Notes: generated by a model not told the origin, from the sequence alone. DNA of 64,000 bases from Nemania diffusa (GCA_038501195.1 JBBPUQ010000002.1:6525001-6589000), one strand, 5' to 3'. Numbered from the stretch's first letter, positions 44,199-57,514 are shown. Made by a program: numbers and translations.

Positions 44199-46455
44199 CT
44201 ACTGCCCGCTCGTGTTCCGCCGACTACGCACCATCTCCGTCTTGCCGACGATGGCCTCCAGCGCCCCCGCGAGCCCGGCCTCGTCGTACCGCAACATGCC
44301 GTCCACGCGCCGCCCGTACACGCGCACGCAGTCGACGCCCAGCGCCGCGAGCTCGGCCCGGTCTACCTTCGGCACGCCCTCGCCCTCGAGGTACAGCAGG
44401 TGCGTGACGTACCTGCGCACCGCGGCGTCGGTGGGTGCGGTGGGGTTGGAAGAGTGGGGGGGAGACGGAGGGGCCTGCGCGTGGTTGCCCTCGCAGGCGC
44501 GCGCGATGGCGCGCACGAAGTCCGTCGCGGCCAGCGCGTGCGTCGCGGGCCCCGTCTCGCGGTCCAGCGTCGAGTTGAGGATCAGGATCTTGTGCCGCGC
44601 GCCGCCGGCGCGGGCGATGGCGGCGCCCACGCCGCGGAGCACGAGGGACGGCACGAGGGACGTGTACAGGGAGCCGACGCTGTAGATCACGGTGCTGGAC
44701 TGCGCGAGGGCGGACAGGACTTTCGGGTTCGCGAGGGGGTAGATCTCGTGCCCGTAGGGGTTTATGTACCAGATGCGCGCGATGCGCGAGGGCAGCTCGT
44801 TGGGGGCGCTGGGGGTCTTGCTGAAGGTTAGGTATTGCTTGCGCAGGGAGGGGAGGGAGCCGGGGAGGGTGGCGTCTTCTATCCTGTCGTGCGCTTCGGT
44901 CTCGCGGAGGACGGTTTGTTGGTCTTCTTGGGCGGATCTGGGGCGCGAGGGGGGTTTGTGGCTGTTTTTGGGGCTGTAGGGGTTGGTGCTAAGGTTGAGG
45001 TTGAGGTTGAAGTGATGGTAAGGGGGGAGGGAGAGAGGGTTTCTGCTATCAGGGCTGCCGTGTCTCCTGTGTCGGGCAAACTTGTTGGTTCCGAGGGGTG
45101 AGAGATGGCGTTTTGACCTGTGATTTGCGACCCGTCTTCTAATCCTGCGCTGATGTGGTGGGTGAAGGTGCTGTTGATGGCGGGTAGGGCTGATACTGTT
45201 GATGGAATGGCGCAAATCGTTGAGAGGAGGTAGATGGCTGACTCGAGAGATCCTGTGAAGAGTCGGGCGCTGTTTATCGTATTAGATTGGGGAGTGTCAG
45301 ACGCTGGCCGTCTTGTGAGAATGCGAGAGCGAATATTTAGACAAGGAAGATACAGTAGGAGAAGAGAGTGAACGAGGATCGAAAGGAAATAGGAGATAGG
45401 GGAATAAGGGGAAATAGGATAAAGGTGAAGATAATAAGCGGAATAACGAACAGTCCATCTTCCCCTGTCATGTGCAGTGGGAGATTCTGATTTATCTCCG
45501 AACAATGAAATAATATCCAAACTTAGCTACACTGATATTCCGCGGCGTACAATAAAGGGGGCGAAGAAAAGGGGAGAAGACAGTAGGGAACGAGACAAAA
45601 CATACCCAGTCAAGAACAGATTCCCGATACTCGCCTTAGCAAAGTTGAAGACGGAGCTCGGCCTCGCCCGCTTGACGATCTCCATATTCATATGGTTGAA
45701 GATGGACCGGATGAGCTCGCGCTTCTCGCTGGAGATGTCGGCCCACAGCTCGTGGCGCCCCTCGACGATGTCCAGCCACTCGGACCGCGCCGCGTACGGG
45801 TCGGACGAGAGACGGTGGTTGAACAGCGCCTTGAGCGAGGCACGCTCGGCGTCTGTGTCCGAGTGCGGGATGAGACGGACGAGCCGGCCTAGTACGGAGG
45901 TGAGCTAGTTGTTTGTGTTATGACCTTCTTGTGCAGTGACTGTAGATTAGGGAGATATATAGGGGCATCATATATACGAGAGAAGTGTTCTTTAACGGGA
46001 ACGTACTGCGTACATCGCCAATACCTATTTCTCGTTGTCAGTTCACATCTAGATCTAGATGAAAATATGGTCATAGGGATTATGACAAAAAAAAAGAGAG
46101 AAATATGCACCCGTCCTATGGTCATCAAACCTAGGATATCCTACGTCGATGACCAAAGAACTATCCAGTCGCTTGACTAGGTACCTAGGTATGCAAGCGG
46201 GCCGGCAAGGAAACGAGTAAATGAACGGGAAGAAATGAGTCGGACAAGGTCAGTAAAGATTAGGTAGTCCCTACCAGGCCCTCCAAAAACACGAATCAAC
46301 TCGGACGAGCTGCCGCCATTGTCGCTGATGGGTATGATGTACTGCAGCGCGCAGTTCCGGCTCTCTCGTAGACCCTCGAACACGTCCACCAGGCTGTTCG
46401 TCGCCGTGCCGCCGCCGAAGACCACGATGCCCCGCGGGGGCCTGGGAGTTTCCAT
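44199..46455 (-). CDS. CofD/YvcK-like (UPF0052) protein
   Basis: Minus-strand exons 46455-46275, 46024-46007 (18 nt), 45888-45606, 45269-45082 and 44926-44199 give 465 aa. The N-terminus is a nucleotide-binding unit: IVVFGGGTATNSLVDVF, IIPISDNGGSSSELIRVFGG, then, after the tiny exon, GIGDVRSRLVRLIPHSD. Later motifs are SIGNLFLTGARLFTGSLESA, AGLEDGSQITGQNAISHPSE, IWYINPYGHEIYPLANP and VIYSVGSLYTSLVPSLVLRG. This is the CofD-like fold shared by F420 biosynthesis enzymes and bacterial YvcK/GlmR, which regulates carbon use and wall synthesis; the fungal role is unknown. A Ser/Thr/Pro-rich stretch between exons 4 and 5 changes frame. I explain it with a 155-nt intron (GTTTGC...AAG), the least certain junction. 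Confidence 0.85.
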
Positions 46456-47079
46456 TTCTCTTCTTCTCTTCTTCTTCTATTTCGTATAGCCCTGTTTATT
46501 GTCTTCTCTTCCTTACCTCTTTGTTTCGCTGTCTGCTGGAGAGGTGGTTAGACGTAAAGGATTGGGTGATTACAGATAGACAGAAATCCTAGCAAGGAAA
46601 TAATGGTGAACGCGATAGAATTAACTAAGCCAATCAGCAGATACTTTCATTCAGGTCCGTGGTTTTAAATTCCTATATAAATAGGCCCCAACCCCAGCTC
46701 CATGTCGTGATATTGTCGGACCTGAGCTAGGTCTTGTGCGGTGTTGCCTATTCCGTCCTACATAGATCTAAGTACTCGGTCGATATACACAGTACCTACG
46801 TATGGTCATTTCCCCCGCTTATTGCATAAGTCGAATCATTGAAATGAATGGAGACATGTTTATAGCCAATTGTTTCCTACTCGGGCAGATCCGCCAGGCC
46901 TCTTCCAATATGCAGGCTGTCTAATTCTAGAATATACATGTCTATATCTCAACACCCATTAGTTTATTACCTTTGGTTGTCATGCGGATAAGACACATGA
47001 GCCCAGTCAAACCAGCCCAGCCCAGCCCAGCCCAGCCCAGTCCAGCCCCGACCCAGCTCATCATCATGTAAGAGCCGTT
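46456..47079. other. intergenic with AGCCC repeat
   Basis: Promoter of the CofD-like gene and 3' flank of the P5A-ATPase gene. A pentanucleotide repeat of about six CCAGC units lies at 47012-47040, 40 bp after the ATPase stop codon. No gene was recognised. Confidence 0.55.
47012..47040. repeat. pentanucleotide CCAGC tandem repeat
   Basis: Nearly perfect head-to-tail CCAGC units, in the presumed 3' UTR region of the Spf1 homologue (minus strand). Confidence 0.85.
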
Positions 47080-50000
47080 TTAACGATTGCCCCCAGCCCA
47101 TGCCTGTATTTTTTGTCTTCGCTCTTCGACCTTCCTTTCGAACTCCTCTATCTTGGCCAGCCTCTTCTTCTCCTCCTCGGCATCCTTTAACCCCTGCTCA
47201 ATTGCTTTTCGTGCCTGCTCGCGCTTGAGCTGCTCTGGTCGCCTCTCTGCGATGTCGCGAGGACGGAAATCGCTAAATAGGCGCTTGAGCACTACTTCAA
47301 TCACCCAGCAACCCACATAATCCAGGATCATAACAGCTGTCATCGTCACCTTGAACTCGTCGCTAAACTTGACTAGCTTCATCTGCTCGTTGATCTCGGG
47401 GATGAATTCAGTAGAGCAGGAGAAGGCAATACCCGTCACACCAATAATTCCCCAGAACATGCCCCTGTTTTCTGAGAGCGCCTCTCGGAAAGGTCTGCCT
47501 TGATAGTTGACTGCGAAGGTCGAGATCTGTTGGATGAGTTGCAAGAGATATACAGCGCTGTTGAGCAGCGAAGGCGCGAATTCCGCCTCTAGATCGACCG
47601 TTTCAGAACGTCTGCAATAATGGTTAGTGAAGGTATTGAATTGAAGGATATTATGACACAATTAATGTGTATGCAAACTTACGGGGCGAGTCTGTCGCAA
47701 AGTCGAGCAATGTAGATCAGAGTAACGATATGTACCGCAAATTGACCGAGAATCGAACCGATAATGTAAAAGTTGAAGATGTTCGGTTGGGGTCGCTCTT
47801 TTGAGAGTCCCTCAACAGACTTGGCTCGGGAGAGGGATAGGAAGCAGACGCTCATGAGCATACCACTGATTGTGATTTGGCCATCTGCAAATTTGATGCC
47901 TTCTAAGTAAAGAACACTGAGACTGTAGGCACTGATCAGACAGTTAAGGGCTAGAATCTTATACATCTGAATCGTGGCGACGAGTGTACAACGGCCTTGA
48001 CGAATGATGTTGGGAATGGCAATGACGTTTCGTAGCTTGCTAGTGAACGGAGCGGCAACCGAGGCGTCACCGAGTTTCAGCGACGGTGGCTCGTCGTCAC
48101 CTAGCTCTTGCTCCATCAAGGCGGTGGTCATCTTATCGGTAATTCCTGCAGCTTTGTTCATCGATGCCTGCTGTTTAGCTAAACGAGGGTCGGCTTGCGA
48201 CGGTTGAGCAGTCACAGCCGAGATGCTCTCGAAGCTATTCCCATTCATCTTTACATACTCTTCGACCGTAATCCCTTTCTTCAACGCCTCTCGTTCGGCC
48301 GCCTTTTGGAAGTGAGGGTTAGAAGGTCCTGGTGGATATAGGTGGGCAATCATGACCGGTACAGGGGGTGCAGGTGAATTGAATCGTTTCATGAGATCAA
48401 CTTGTTTCTCATAGATCTCCTTTACTCTGGTGTTGCGCGCGTGTTCAGCAATCCGGTTCAGGTCATCTTGCGTTCCATTGAGCAAGGCAACGCCAATGTG
48501 GGCTTGTTTCAAGGCACCGACATCATTGGTGCCGTCTCCAGCCATGAGGGTGAAGTAGCCCATATCCTTGAGACCGAGAAGAATCTCCTCCTTCTGTTTG
48601 GGAGAGACTCGTGCATACACCCAAGTGTGGCGTAGTAAGGACCGCCACGCGTCAATGTTATCCCTGAATTGAGCCAGAGCATATCCGGTCACACAAATAT
48701 CCCTAGTCTTTAGAATCTCAGGGTCGAGAGGCTGGGTTGCGTCAACGTCGATGCTGATCTGATCGTCTACACTACGCCAGACGAGTCGTTGGGCTCCATT
48801 GTTCTTCTCGGGAGCATCTAGGATGAGCACCTCACGATCGACAATCTCGACCTCGCGCGCAACATGAACAGCCGTGAGCGGGTTGTCCCCCGTAATCATG
48901 ACGACTCGGTGGCTACTCTCGTTGAGCATGCGAACAGCTTCCTTGGCATCATCCTTCAAGGGACACTGTAGCACTAGGAACCCGGCAAAAGTTAGATCAG
49001 CCTCGACCTTGTCTCGTTTCAAATCATTGATCTTGCCAGAGCCTAATTCGCTGTCGACGGTCAATTGCTTGTACGCGAGAGCAAGGACACGGGAACCCCG
49101 TCGAGTAAAGTATTTGTATGTTTCTTCGTAGTCCTCTGGAACTCTGACCAACATCTTCATGATGGTCTCTGGGGCGCCCTTGACACCGGCAAAAGTACCT
49201 CGCATCTTTTGTCCAGTCTTTGGGTCAACGGCATTCACTGTGGCCACGGAGCTCTGACGCTTTAAGGCAGAAGAGAACTGGAAGCGGCGTTTAATTTGAA
49301 CAGTCCCAGCTGTGCCCTTGCCACCAGCAGTAGCCTTGGCAGCAAGGATATCGTTCTTGCCTAGACCCCATCCAAGAGCATTCAAAGTTGCCTTTTCCAT
49401 AGGATCACCGACGATGTCCCCTTCTTCAAGCTTGACTAGAGCATGAGCGGTCGCAAGCACGAGAGTTGTCTCTATGCCAGCTTCTTCGACGGGGGTCATG
49501 TGGCTGTGAGCACCATTGACTTCTCGTGGCGTATCGGTACCGCTATGTCCAAGTCCCAAACCAGCAATACCTTCGACCACAAGATCCTCGCCGGTCAAGG
49601 TACCAGTCTTGTCAAAGCAAGCTATGTCAATACGGCCGGCGAACGGGATGCGGAAGGGTTCTGTGCAGAAGATAGCATACTTGGCGAGGGCGGCCAGACT
49701 TGTGTTGACGGCGAGACTGAGTTCCATGGGCAGCTCTGGGGGGACTACACTGGTGACGATCAAGATACAGTCGAGGAGGAGCTTGGAACGCTTGCGATCC
49801 TTCCTAACGCCTTCATCCCACACGTACCACGAGGCAGCCAGGGCAAAGATCAAGAGGAACAAGATGAAAAGCAAGGCCTCGACATTGTTTGCCGAAACTC
49901 GTTCGGTCGAGTAGATCATGGTGCGGACAAGGCTACCCTGGGACGTCTCAAAGCCGGTCTTCATGACGATAGCCATGACACCGTTGTCGGGTGGAGTAGG

Positions 50001-51346
50001 AACACCAGAGGCGAGCTTGGGCTTCTCTTCGTCGGGGTTTCCGTGTGTTACCTGTAGGACCTTGGTGCCACCCCACAAGAAAGAATTTTTGTCCAATCCC
50101 TCCTTGTCGATGGATGCGTCGGCGGGTCGCAGTTGGATCGAGTCCTTCAGCAGCGGGGTGCTTTCGCCGGACAGCATGGCCTCGTTGACGATGGCAGTTC
50201 CCTCGACCAGCAGCATATCGCAAGCCACGCCGCTATCCTCTTTGGTGCGGCCGACGGAGACAAGATCGCCGGGTACAAGCTTGTGACTCTGGGTCTCGGT
50301 CCACTTGCCCAATCGGAAAACCCACATGTCGTAGGGCTTGATGCTCATGCCACGGAACTCGGTCAGGGTCCTCTGGCGCTGCCAGACGGTGGTGCTCTCG
50401 AAGGCGACGAGCATGAAGAGGGTGAAGAGCGAGTAGTACCAGTATTCGTCCAAGACCCAGAGCCCGACACAGAACATCTGGAAGACGAAGAAGGGCGCGA
50501 CGGCATGCTCCTTGAAGAGCTCGGTGAAGGTGGGAACGGGGATGTCGAAGGTGTTGGTGCCATAGTATTGCTCGATCCTCGAGAGTTCGGCCTGTGTCGT
50601 GATGCCGCGAGAGGCCTGGAACTGGCGAAGGCGGGGCGCGGGCAAGACATCGATCTCGTAGGTTAGAGTGCCGAAGGACTGCTTGGCAGGATCGTAGAGG
50701 AATCGACGCTTTTGGAACAAGAAGGACAGCTCCGTCTTATGTTTGAGCTGAGGAAAATGACCACAGGGGGTCGAGGGTTAGCCAGCCATGCTCTGTTCTC
50801 TTTCCATGTGTGTATGTATGTATATACAGTATACAGGTGTATGTGCGTGTATCTCTTTGTGCCATTCATGGACGAATCCGTATTGAAGGGATATAAAGAA
50901 AAAAAAACGAGAAAAAAAAGAGAGAACGCGGAATGAAGAGTGTGAAGGAGATAGAGGGCAGACTGGGCGGGAGCAGACAGTACCTTGTCGCGAGAGATGG
51001 TGCAGATCTCGGCGGAGCCGGCGTTGGCGATGGGGATGATCTTGATGAGCTGGGCATCTTCAAGTTTCTTCGCCTTGGTGGCGGTGAAAGTGGCCTTGAG
51101 GTCGACGCTCCAATTGGTGCTCAACCACACGAGACTCTGCAGCGTAATGATCGTGGCACACCAGACGAAGGTCCATTCAGACGACGAGATATGCTTCTCG
51201 TACAATTCCGGGGTATAGTAGTAGCGGGCGAAGATCGGCCAGATTATGGCAAAGGGCCAGACGTAAGTATGGAGGTACAGGGGCAGCGGCGACAACAGCT
51301 CGGCGCTCCGGATCTGGGGGTTGTCGACGAGCGGAGAGGAAGCCAT
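47080..51346 (-). CDS. SPF1: ER P5A-type ATPase, Spf1 homologue
   Basis: P5A P-type ATPase of the ER, which removes misinserted transmembrane helices and is needed for ER homeostasis. Minus-strand exons 51346-50984, 50747-47683 and 47611-47080 give 1319 aa, the usual size. The N-terminus has two hydrophobic segments (YVWPFAIIWPIFARYY, WTFVWCATIITLQSLVWL). The P5A signature PPELP is near residue 456 (SVVPPELPMELSLAVN). The phosphorylation motif DKTGTLT starts at Asp500. The actuator dephosphorylation motif is MLSGES (TGES class). The hinge is TLMAGDGTNDVGALKQAHIG. The C-terminal helices are followed by a charged coiled-coil tail (LKREQARKAIEQGLKDAEEE) ending AGGNR. All catalytic motifs are intact. 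Splice phases agree at both introns. Confidence 0.96.
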
Positions 51347-52418
51347 CGTGGCCTAACGAGACGAGGGAATGCGACGGGGGCAACGGTGGGAGAGAACTGA
51401 TTATATCGAGTCGGCGCTCATGAGCAGATGAGACAGGCCCCTCTATCTAACATTGGAAGAAAAGGGGGGGTTGCAGAGAACAGAGATGATGATGGTGGTG
51501 GCTATTAGGTGAGTGGTTCCGTATCTAGGATTTTGTGCGTACTTAGTGAGAGAGAAGGGAGAGAAGAGAGAGAGAAAGTGTGAGGGACGATTAACGACGA
51601 AAAAGTGTGATGCCTATGATGACAATAGATATTGAACAAATGGAACAGATTGAATATTAAATGTGGCGTAGTTGTCCCCTCGAATATTCTATACCTACGT
51701 GTACGCAGTAAGGCAGGTACCTAAATTGTAGGTAGGTTAGAATGGTTGCGGCTGAGACTCGCCTTTTTTGGGGCCTGTAACTTTTTGGTATAGAATGTCT
51801 TAGCTTATTGTTCCCACAGGTGATGATGGAATGCTGAAGACGTGCCATTCAGTGGCTGTGCAGCCCTATACAATGGTTCCACAGCGCCGTTACCCTCTTT
51901 AAACTCATACCTCCTCCTTTATTCCATACTCCTTTTATACTATCTACGTAGACACTTTAGGTCAATGTTAATATGTGCCTTTAATTGTCGAAGATTAGTA
52001 GGTACACATAAGCTACCTAGGTAGATAGCATAAGGATGTTATTGTGTTTACTTGTATTCATATACGTTGTGGGTATTGCGCCCGAGTATTATGTTAGAAG
52101 ATAGACTTCAAGATACCTACTATTGTTCCAATCGGCATCAGTTATATTTACTTCACACCTCAATATCCGAAACAACCTTGGAACCGCTGTCTACGTAGTG
52201 GCTAAATAAATGTGTGCTATTTCATACATTCATGTACCATTTATCGTTTGACAATTCAACGTTATTTGTTGCTGTCCCGGTATATCTCATATATGACCCC
52301 TTTAACCTAACGTGCCCGAAGCCGACCTATCTGCTACGCCGGCTTACACCAAATACAAGGTATGATAATGTAAACAATATCTATATATACGTATACATGG
52401 CAGGAAATCTACGACGAT
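51347..52418. other. intergenic with palindrome
   Basis: Promoter of the Spf1 homologue and 3' flank of the glycosidase-like gene. An exact TACCTAGGTA lies at 52014-52023. No gene was recognised. Confidence 0.5.
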
Positions 52419-55396
52419 TTAAGTTATCGTCAACGTCTCATACCGGACCTCGGCAGTATCCAAGCCACCACTCAAGCTCACGTAGTTCTTACCCACCGCC
52501 AACCGGATATCCGCTGCGGCGGTCACGTACCCTCCCCCCGACGGCACCAGCGCCAGCACCGTCTGCGCCACCTGGTTCACCTGGACCGTGACATTTACAG
52601 TAGTATTGTCCAGGTTCGCATAGCTGAGTACTAAATGCGCCGGCCCGCCATCGGACCGGATGCCAGAGAAGGCTACGACGCTGTCCGCCCGCACCCCGCC
52701 CACCACGGCCCCGTTGCCCGTCGCCGTGGACCTCGCGTCGGGCATCACCTTCGTGTACGCCCCCGTGAGGTGAGCGTCTACGGCGTAATACGTCGGCCCC
52801 GCCTCCCGCGGCGTCCAGACCTCGAGCTCGCACACCCCGACCCACGTCGTGGCGGAGCTGCGGAACAGGTTCACCGCCACGAACGATGTCTCTGCCGTGG
52901 AGAAGCCGATCTCGTTGTGGTCGTTGGCTAGCAGGGGCGTGGAAGAGCCTACCGTTCCGAGGAGACCCCCCGAGCCGTAGATCTCGATGCGCCCTGGTAA
53001 ATCGACGCTCCCGCCCCGCGAAATGTCCGAGTAGAGCGCGAGCGTGACGGAGGATATGTTCCGCGGGCGTGCGAAGTAGACGGTTAGCGTGTCGTTGGCG
53101 TTGGGCGATGTGTAGTCGGTCCACCGGTTGTCCGGCACCTGGTCGTAGTAGACGACGCCGTCGATGGCTTTGTAGCTGTAGTCGGCCGGGTACGTGAATG
53201 TCGCGTCGGCCATGGGGTATTGACCCGGGCCGTCGGGGTTCGCGGCGATGTTGATTAGTGCGTCGTCGTCGTCTGATAGGATAGGGGGTGGGATGGAGAC
53301 TACGGTGGATTGGGATTCGCCCTGATGGACTTTCTCGCCGTCGACGTAGACGCTTAACCCTGGCCCTGAGTTGTAGCGAGATCCGTTCTTGTCGTATAGA
53401 ATGCTGACTAGATGGCCGTGGTAGGCTAGGTTCTCGAGGGCAAAGTATGTCCAGTTACTTGGGACGATGGGGGAGATCCGGAGAGTGTCGTCTGCTTGAG
53501 GTATCACACCCATCAACCCAGTAATTATGTCGCTAAGTTAACCACAGTTAGTAGTCACTCTTCGGGGTAAAGATATTATACGAAATTGGATATCACTGGC
53601 TATTGGGCCTATCCGAGGTGAAATATGACTTACTCATTGTTAGTCGAGTGATCATAGTGCTCCGAGTGATTACGCTCATCTCTACTCCAAACATCGTCGA
53701 ACGGAGCATGAGACTCGGCTACGTAAGGCATCCCGTCCTTCTGCTGCGTTCGGGCGTACATCTGGAGATACTGATGATACTGCTCCGGGGTAGCATTGGT
53801 GACACCTGATCGATAAATGGCCGCCAGTGACTTTAGAGTGTGGCTCGTGGAGTAGGGCCAGGACATGCCATTCCACCAACAACCTACAAGCAATCAGTGT
53901 CTATGTCTACTATATGCCACGCGTCGACGACACAATGAATGTCGAGGGGACAGCTTACAGTAATTTGGATCGGGCTTTGTAGCTGCGAACCACTGATTTC
54001 GGATTTCCAAAGTGGTGGGACCATATGGCGAGAGGAAACCCATCGGGTCGAACATTGAATCGAGGGCTGGTTGAGCATAGCTTTCATTCAAGCCAATGCC
54101 AAATCGATAAGGAAACAAACCGACTTGTTCGCGACCAGTGAGACGTGTCAAGTTGGGGTTATTAGGGCGGATGACATCCATCTACATTAAAAAATGTGGT
54201 TAGGTTGAATCAACTTGCAATTGGATAGGGTTACACTCGACTCCTATGATAAAAGAGGGATCAAATCTAGATGAACATTCACATACGAAAAATTCCTGTT
54301 CAGGAGCCCACAGGTGCTCGTACATGGCTGCTTCGAGATTTTCTGCGATCTTCAAAAACTGAATTTCAACGAGGCTATCATGGGCAATTCCGGCAGCCCT
54401 CGCGATAGCCCTGGCGTTTGCAACCATATAAGCGCTACATGACACAGTGTTAGTAGGTCTCAATTCTATCCATGATTGATGAAACCACGACGAGGAGGCA
54501 GTTTGAACTTACTTGTGACTCGGCCGGTAGGTATATGGGCCATTCAACCTCAAATCCCAGTCCTTGTTCTGCGGATCAGCTATGAAACCCGGCAGCGATA
54601 GCTCCTGGGCGTCCCAGACTGGTTCGTAGTAATACAGCCCTGCTTCGGAGTCGAAAAAGGGGTCCCACAGATGCCAGACGCGAAGCATGTCGTCTAACTG
54701 ATTGGCGAGAAATTCACTATCACCCGTCACCATGGCGCGACGGCTCGTGGCGTCCAGTATCCATTGCGTGTACTGAAGGGGATCAGCAGGCCCTCTGGTA
54801 TAGAGTTGGATGTAGTCGTCGGCGTAGGCGGTGTCTCTCAGCCATCTCGCCTCGTCGATCTGGTGGCCAGCCGCGGCATCGATAGTACCGAAGGCCTTGG
54901 CATAGCCGACAGGGTGTACGAACTCAGTGCACATATAACCTGTCCCGGCGGTCACATAACGGAGATTTCGCTGCAGTGAAGTCCATCTGTAATAGAATAC
55001 ATCTTGGATGAGCTTGTCGGGAATATCGAGATAGGGGATGTTGTCCCGCAGGAAAGTGCGCCCTAGAAACCCAGATATGGGATTCTCGTGATCGATGAAC
55101 GAGGTGCCCTTGACACCATCTCTTATATGATGGTATAGCGGCTGGTTTCGTCCTAGAACCGTGTATGCAAGCACCGTGAATATGATGGCAATAGCAGACA
55201 TCGAAACGGCCATCTTGAACAAAACTCGATCGGCTAGGGAAAGGCGGCGAGGGCGGTGGAAACAGCGGCCCTGGCCCCTTTTAGAGTCGCCTTCAATACC
55301 GACATGTTGAGGTAATACCGCCGTGGCGGTCACCACATTTTCGGAGCTAGGGGCCGGGCGTTGTTTGAAAGTGTCATATGACGACTGTCCTGCCAT
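52419..55396 (-). CDS. membrane-anchored six-hairpin-glycosidase-like protein
   Basis: Minus-strand exons 55396-54513, 54434-54287, 54181-53959, 53883-53634 and 53532-52419 give 872 aa. A cytosolic N-terminus of about 50 residues with a basic patch precedes one signal-anchor helix (KMAVSMSAIAIIFTVLAYTV), predicting a type II membrane or secreted form. The central region has the helical, Trp/Tyr-rich look of (alpha/alpha)6 glycosidases (MGH1-like): DVFYYRWTSLQRNL, QIDEARWLRDTAYADDYIQL, WDAQELSLPGF, NQWFAATKPDPNYC, CWWNGMSWPYSTSHTLKSL. From about residue 500 come beta-rich domains, one resembling a discoidin/F5-8C carbohydrate-binding module (RPRNISSVTLALYSDI, TWVGVCELEVW). The substrate is unknown. 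The family call is inferred from motifs; catalytic acids were not assigned. Confidence 0.75.
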
Positions 55397-57514
55397 TGCT
55401 GGCCTGGCGGATCAAGCCGCAAATGAACACGGATTACCTGGATAGAGACTAGGCATATAAATCAAGCCAATTACATAGACGACCGGCTACGGAGTGCCTG
55501 GGGCTTGAGGGTTTGGGGCTTGGGGCTTGGGTACAGCATGTAGATCTAGGTAGGTGCTCCAGGTATATGATATGCATGCAACGTTGACTTACACGCTGCT
55601 CAACCAATAATTATTGAACTACCTACTTAATTAGTCTAGTAAATACGACCGGATGTAACACCACTTACTTTGCTTGACAAACTCGAGCTGAGAGGGAGGT
55701 TGAGAGGAGTTATGTTATATAGGACTCTCCGTGTCTCCATCGGCTCCGCGGCTCCGCAGGCACTCACTCGTCGCTATGACAGGCCGGTGATCTTAGTTCC
55801 GTACCAGCGTCGGGGGTTTCGCGGCGGGGATGCGTGTAGCTAACTATTTTAAGCTACCGCACTTTCTACATCCCCGGGACCAACTGTTCAGGGTTGAAAC
55901 TTAAAATCTGTTCTGGAAGAAAATGTTTGTCGTCCAAATAAGTAGAGACATTGACAGGGTACAGGGTAGGTATTAGCATTCGCATTAGCGTTGACTCCCT
56001 ATCTAGTGCCTATCGTAATGATTATAGGTAGGTTGTTCGTTTAGGAAATAGACAAACAGACCGACATATCGCGAGCAATTTCTATTAAGAGATAATAGTT
56101 AGATCTGACATCTAGAATCAGTGCTGAGGAATGCGAGGATGAGTGCTACTCTAAGCTGTATCTAGTCTAGAGAGCCTCCAACCTAATCGAGGCGTGAACA
56201 GATGGCATTTCATCTTGATTTCATTGTAATACATCGGCATGGCCATTGGAAATCTCGTATTTAAACACCGCTTCTTTGCGTGTAGTAAACGGTCAGAAAA
56301 GAAGTGGTCCTGGTGACACGGCGATGCGGGGTACGCTCGTGGGACCGGGGCGGATGAGATGTGCACGCGCCCCGGTTCACGGGATCGTCTAATACAGTAC
56401 TTCGACTAAAGAGGTAGTGTGCGCAGAGACTAGAGTAGGGAGATAATCGACTGCCGATGGGGGTTTATGCCAAAGGCCTTTGTCGTTTTCTACCGTATCG
56501 TGTCTGCTGTTTGCTTAGATGCCAGGGAGGTAGCAATTTGCAACCAACCTACTCGGTAGGTTAGCCGGTTGGTTGATTCCAAAGATAGTAGCATCTGAGA
56601 TACTCACCTCCAATTACTCACAAACGCCAAACACAGCAGATGCCATACTCACATGAACCGATATTGTGAGCAACAATGTCTCATCCGGCAGTGCACGTTT
56701 ACACGTTAACACGTGTCAACTCGCATTGCAAGAACCCGTCCGTGTCCCCATGCGAGTCAGATATATCACATATCCACAGCCGTGTTGGAGGCAGTGTCCC
56801 CTCGAAAACGGCACAACACCGACTGAGGAGACAGCTCAGCATCGGCCATGCCAAGTATGCGCCGCCGTGAGACGAGGGAGCTTACTGAGTATGATGGGAA
56901 AGGTAGAAACATGGAATGATGAGTGGTGATGAACACCTCAGGTTGAACGTAGGATGCTGTCCGGTACCTACTGTATATTGGGGGTTGGGAACCCGGTAAA
57001 GTTAAGCCAACCGGTACGATGCCGAGCAGCAGTGGTAGCCTGTCAAACAACGAGAACGGTTCCAATGTTAAGGGTATATGCATCTATGATAAATATTCAT
57101 TTAAAGGCGATAGCTTACTTAAGAGTAGGTACCTAAGTACCTTAGGTACCGGGATGATATGTGGAGCGAACATGAATGAGTGAGTCCTCGCCGGCAGCCT
57201 CTAATAATATAATCTGCTGGCGGTAAGTAGTAAGTTACCTTCTAACATGCCTATGTAGGAGAAGGTGGTAATTATATTTAATATCTCGCTAATCAAATCT
57301 ATAGACATGGTATTATACTCAACGGATACGTCATAAGTATCTCACATCTCTCACTATTCTGGCTCACTAAAGAGCAATCGTGACGAAGGCTTGTTTGCAT
57401 CTGCGTCTTCCTAGTTGCACCAACAGCATAACAAGCATCCACTCGACCACGAAGAAAAAGTAGCGTCTAAACAAGATAGAGGCAATACATACCTACAATA
57501 TCCACTCAGACGCC
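55397..57514. other. 2.1 kb intergenic, no gene seen
   Basis: Divergent promoter region between the glycosidase-like and Rqt4-like genes. An imperfect palindromic TAGGTACC cluster (GTAGGTACCTAAGTACCTTA) lies at 57125-57150. No protein-like frame was found. Confidence 0.5.
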
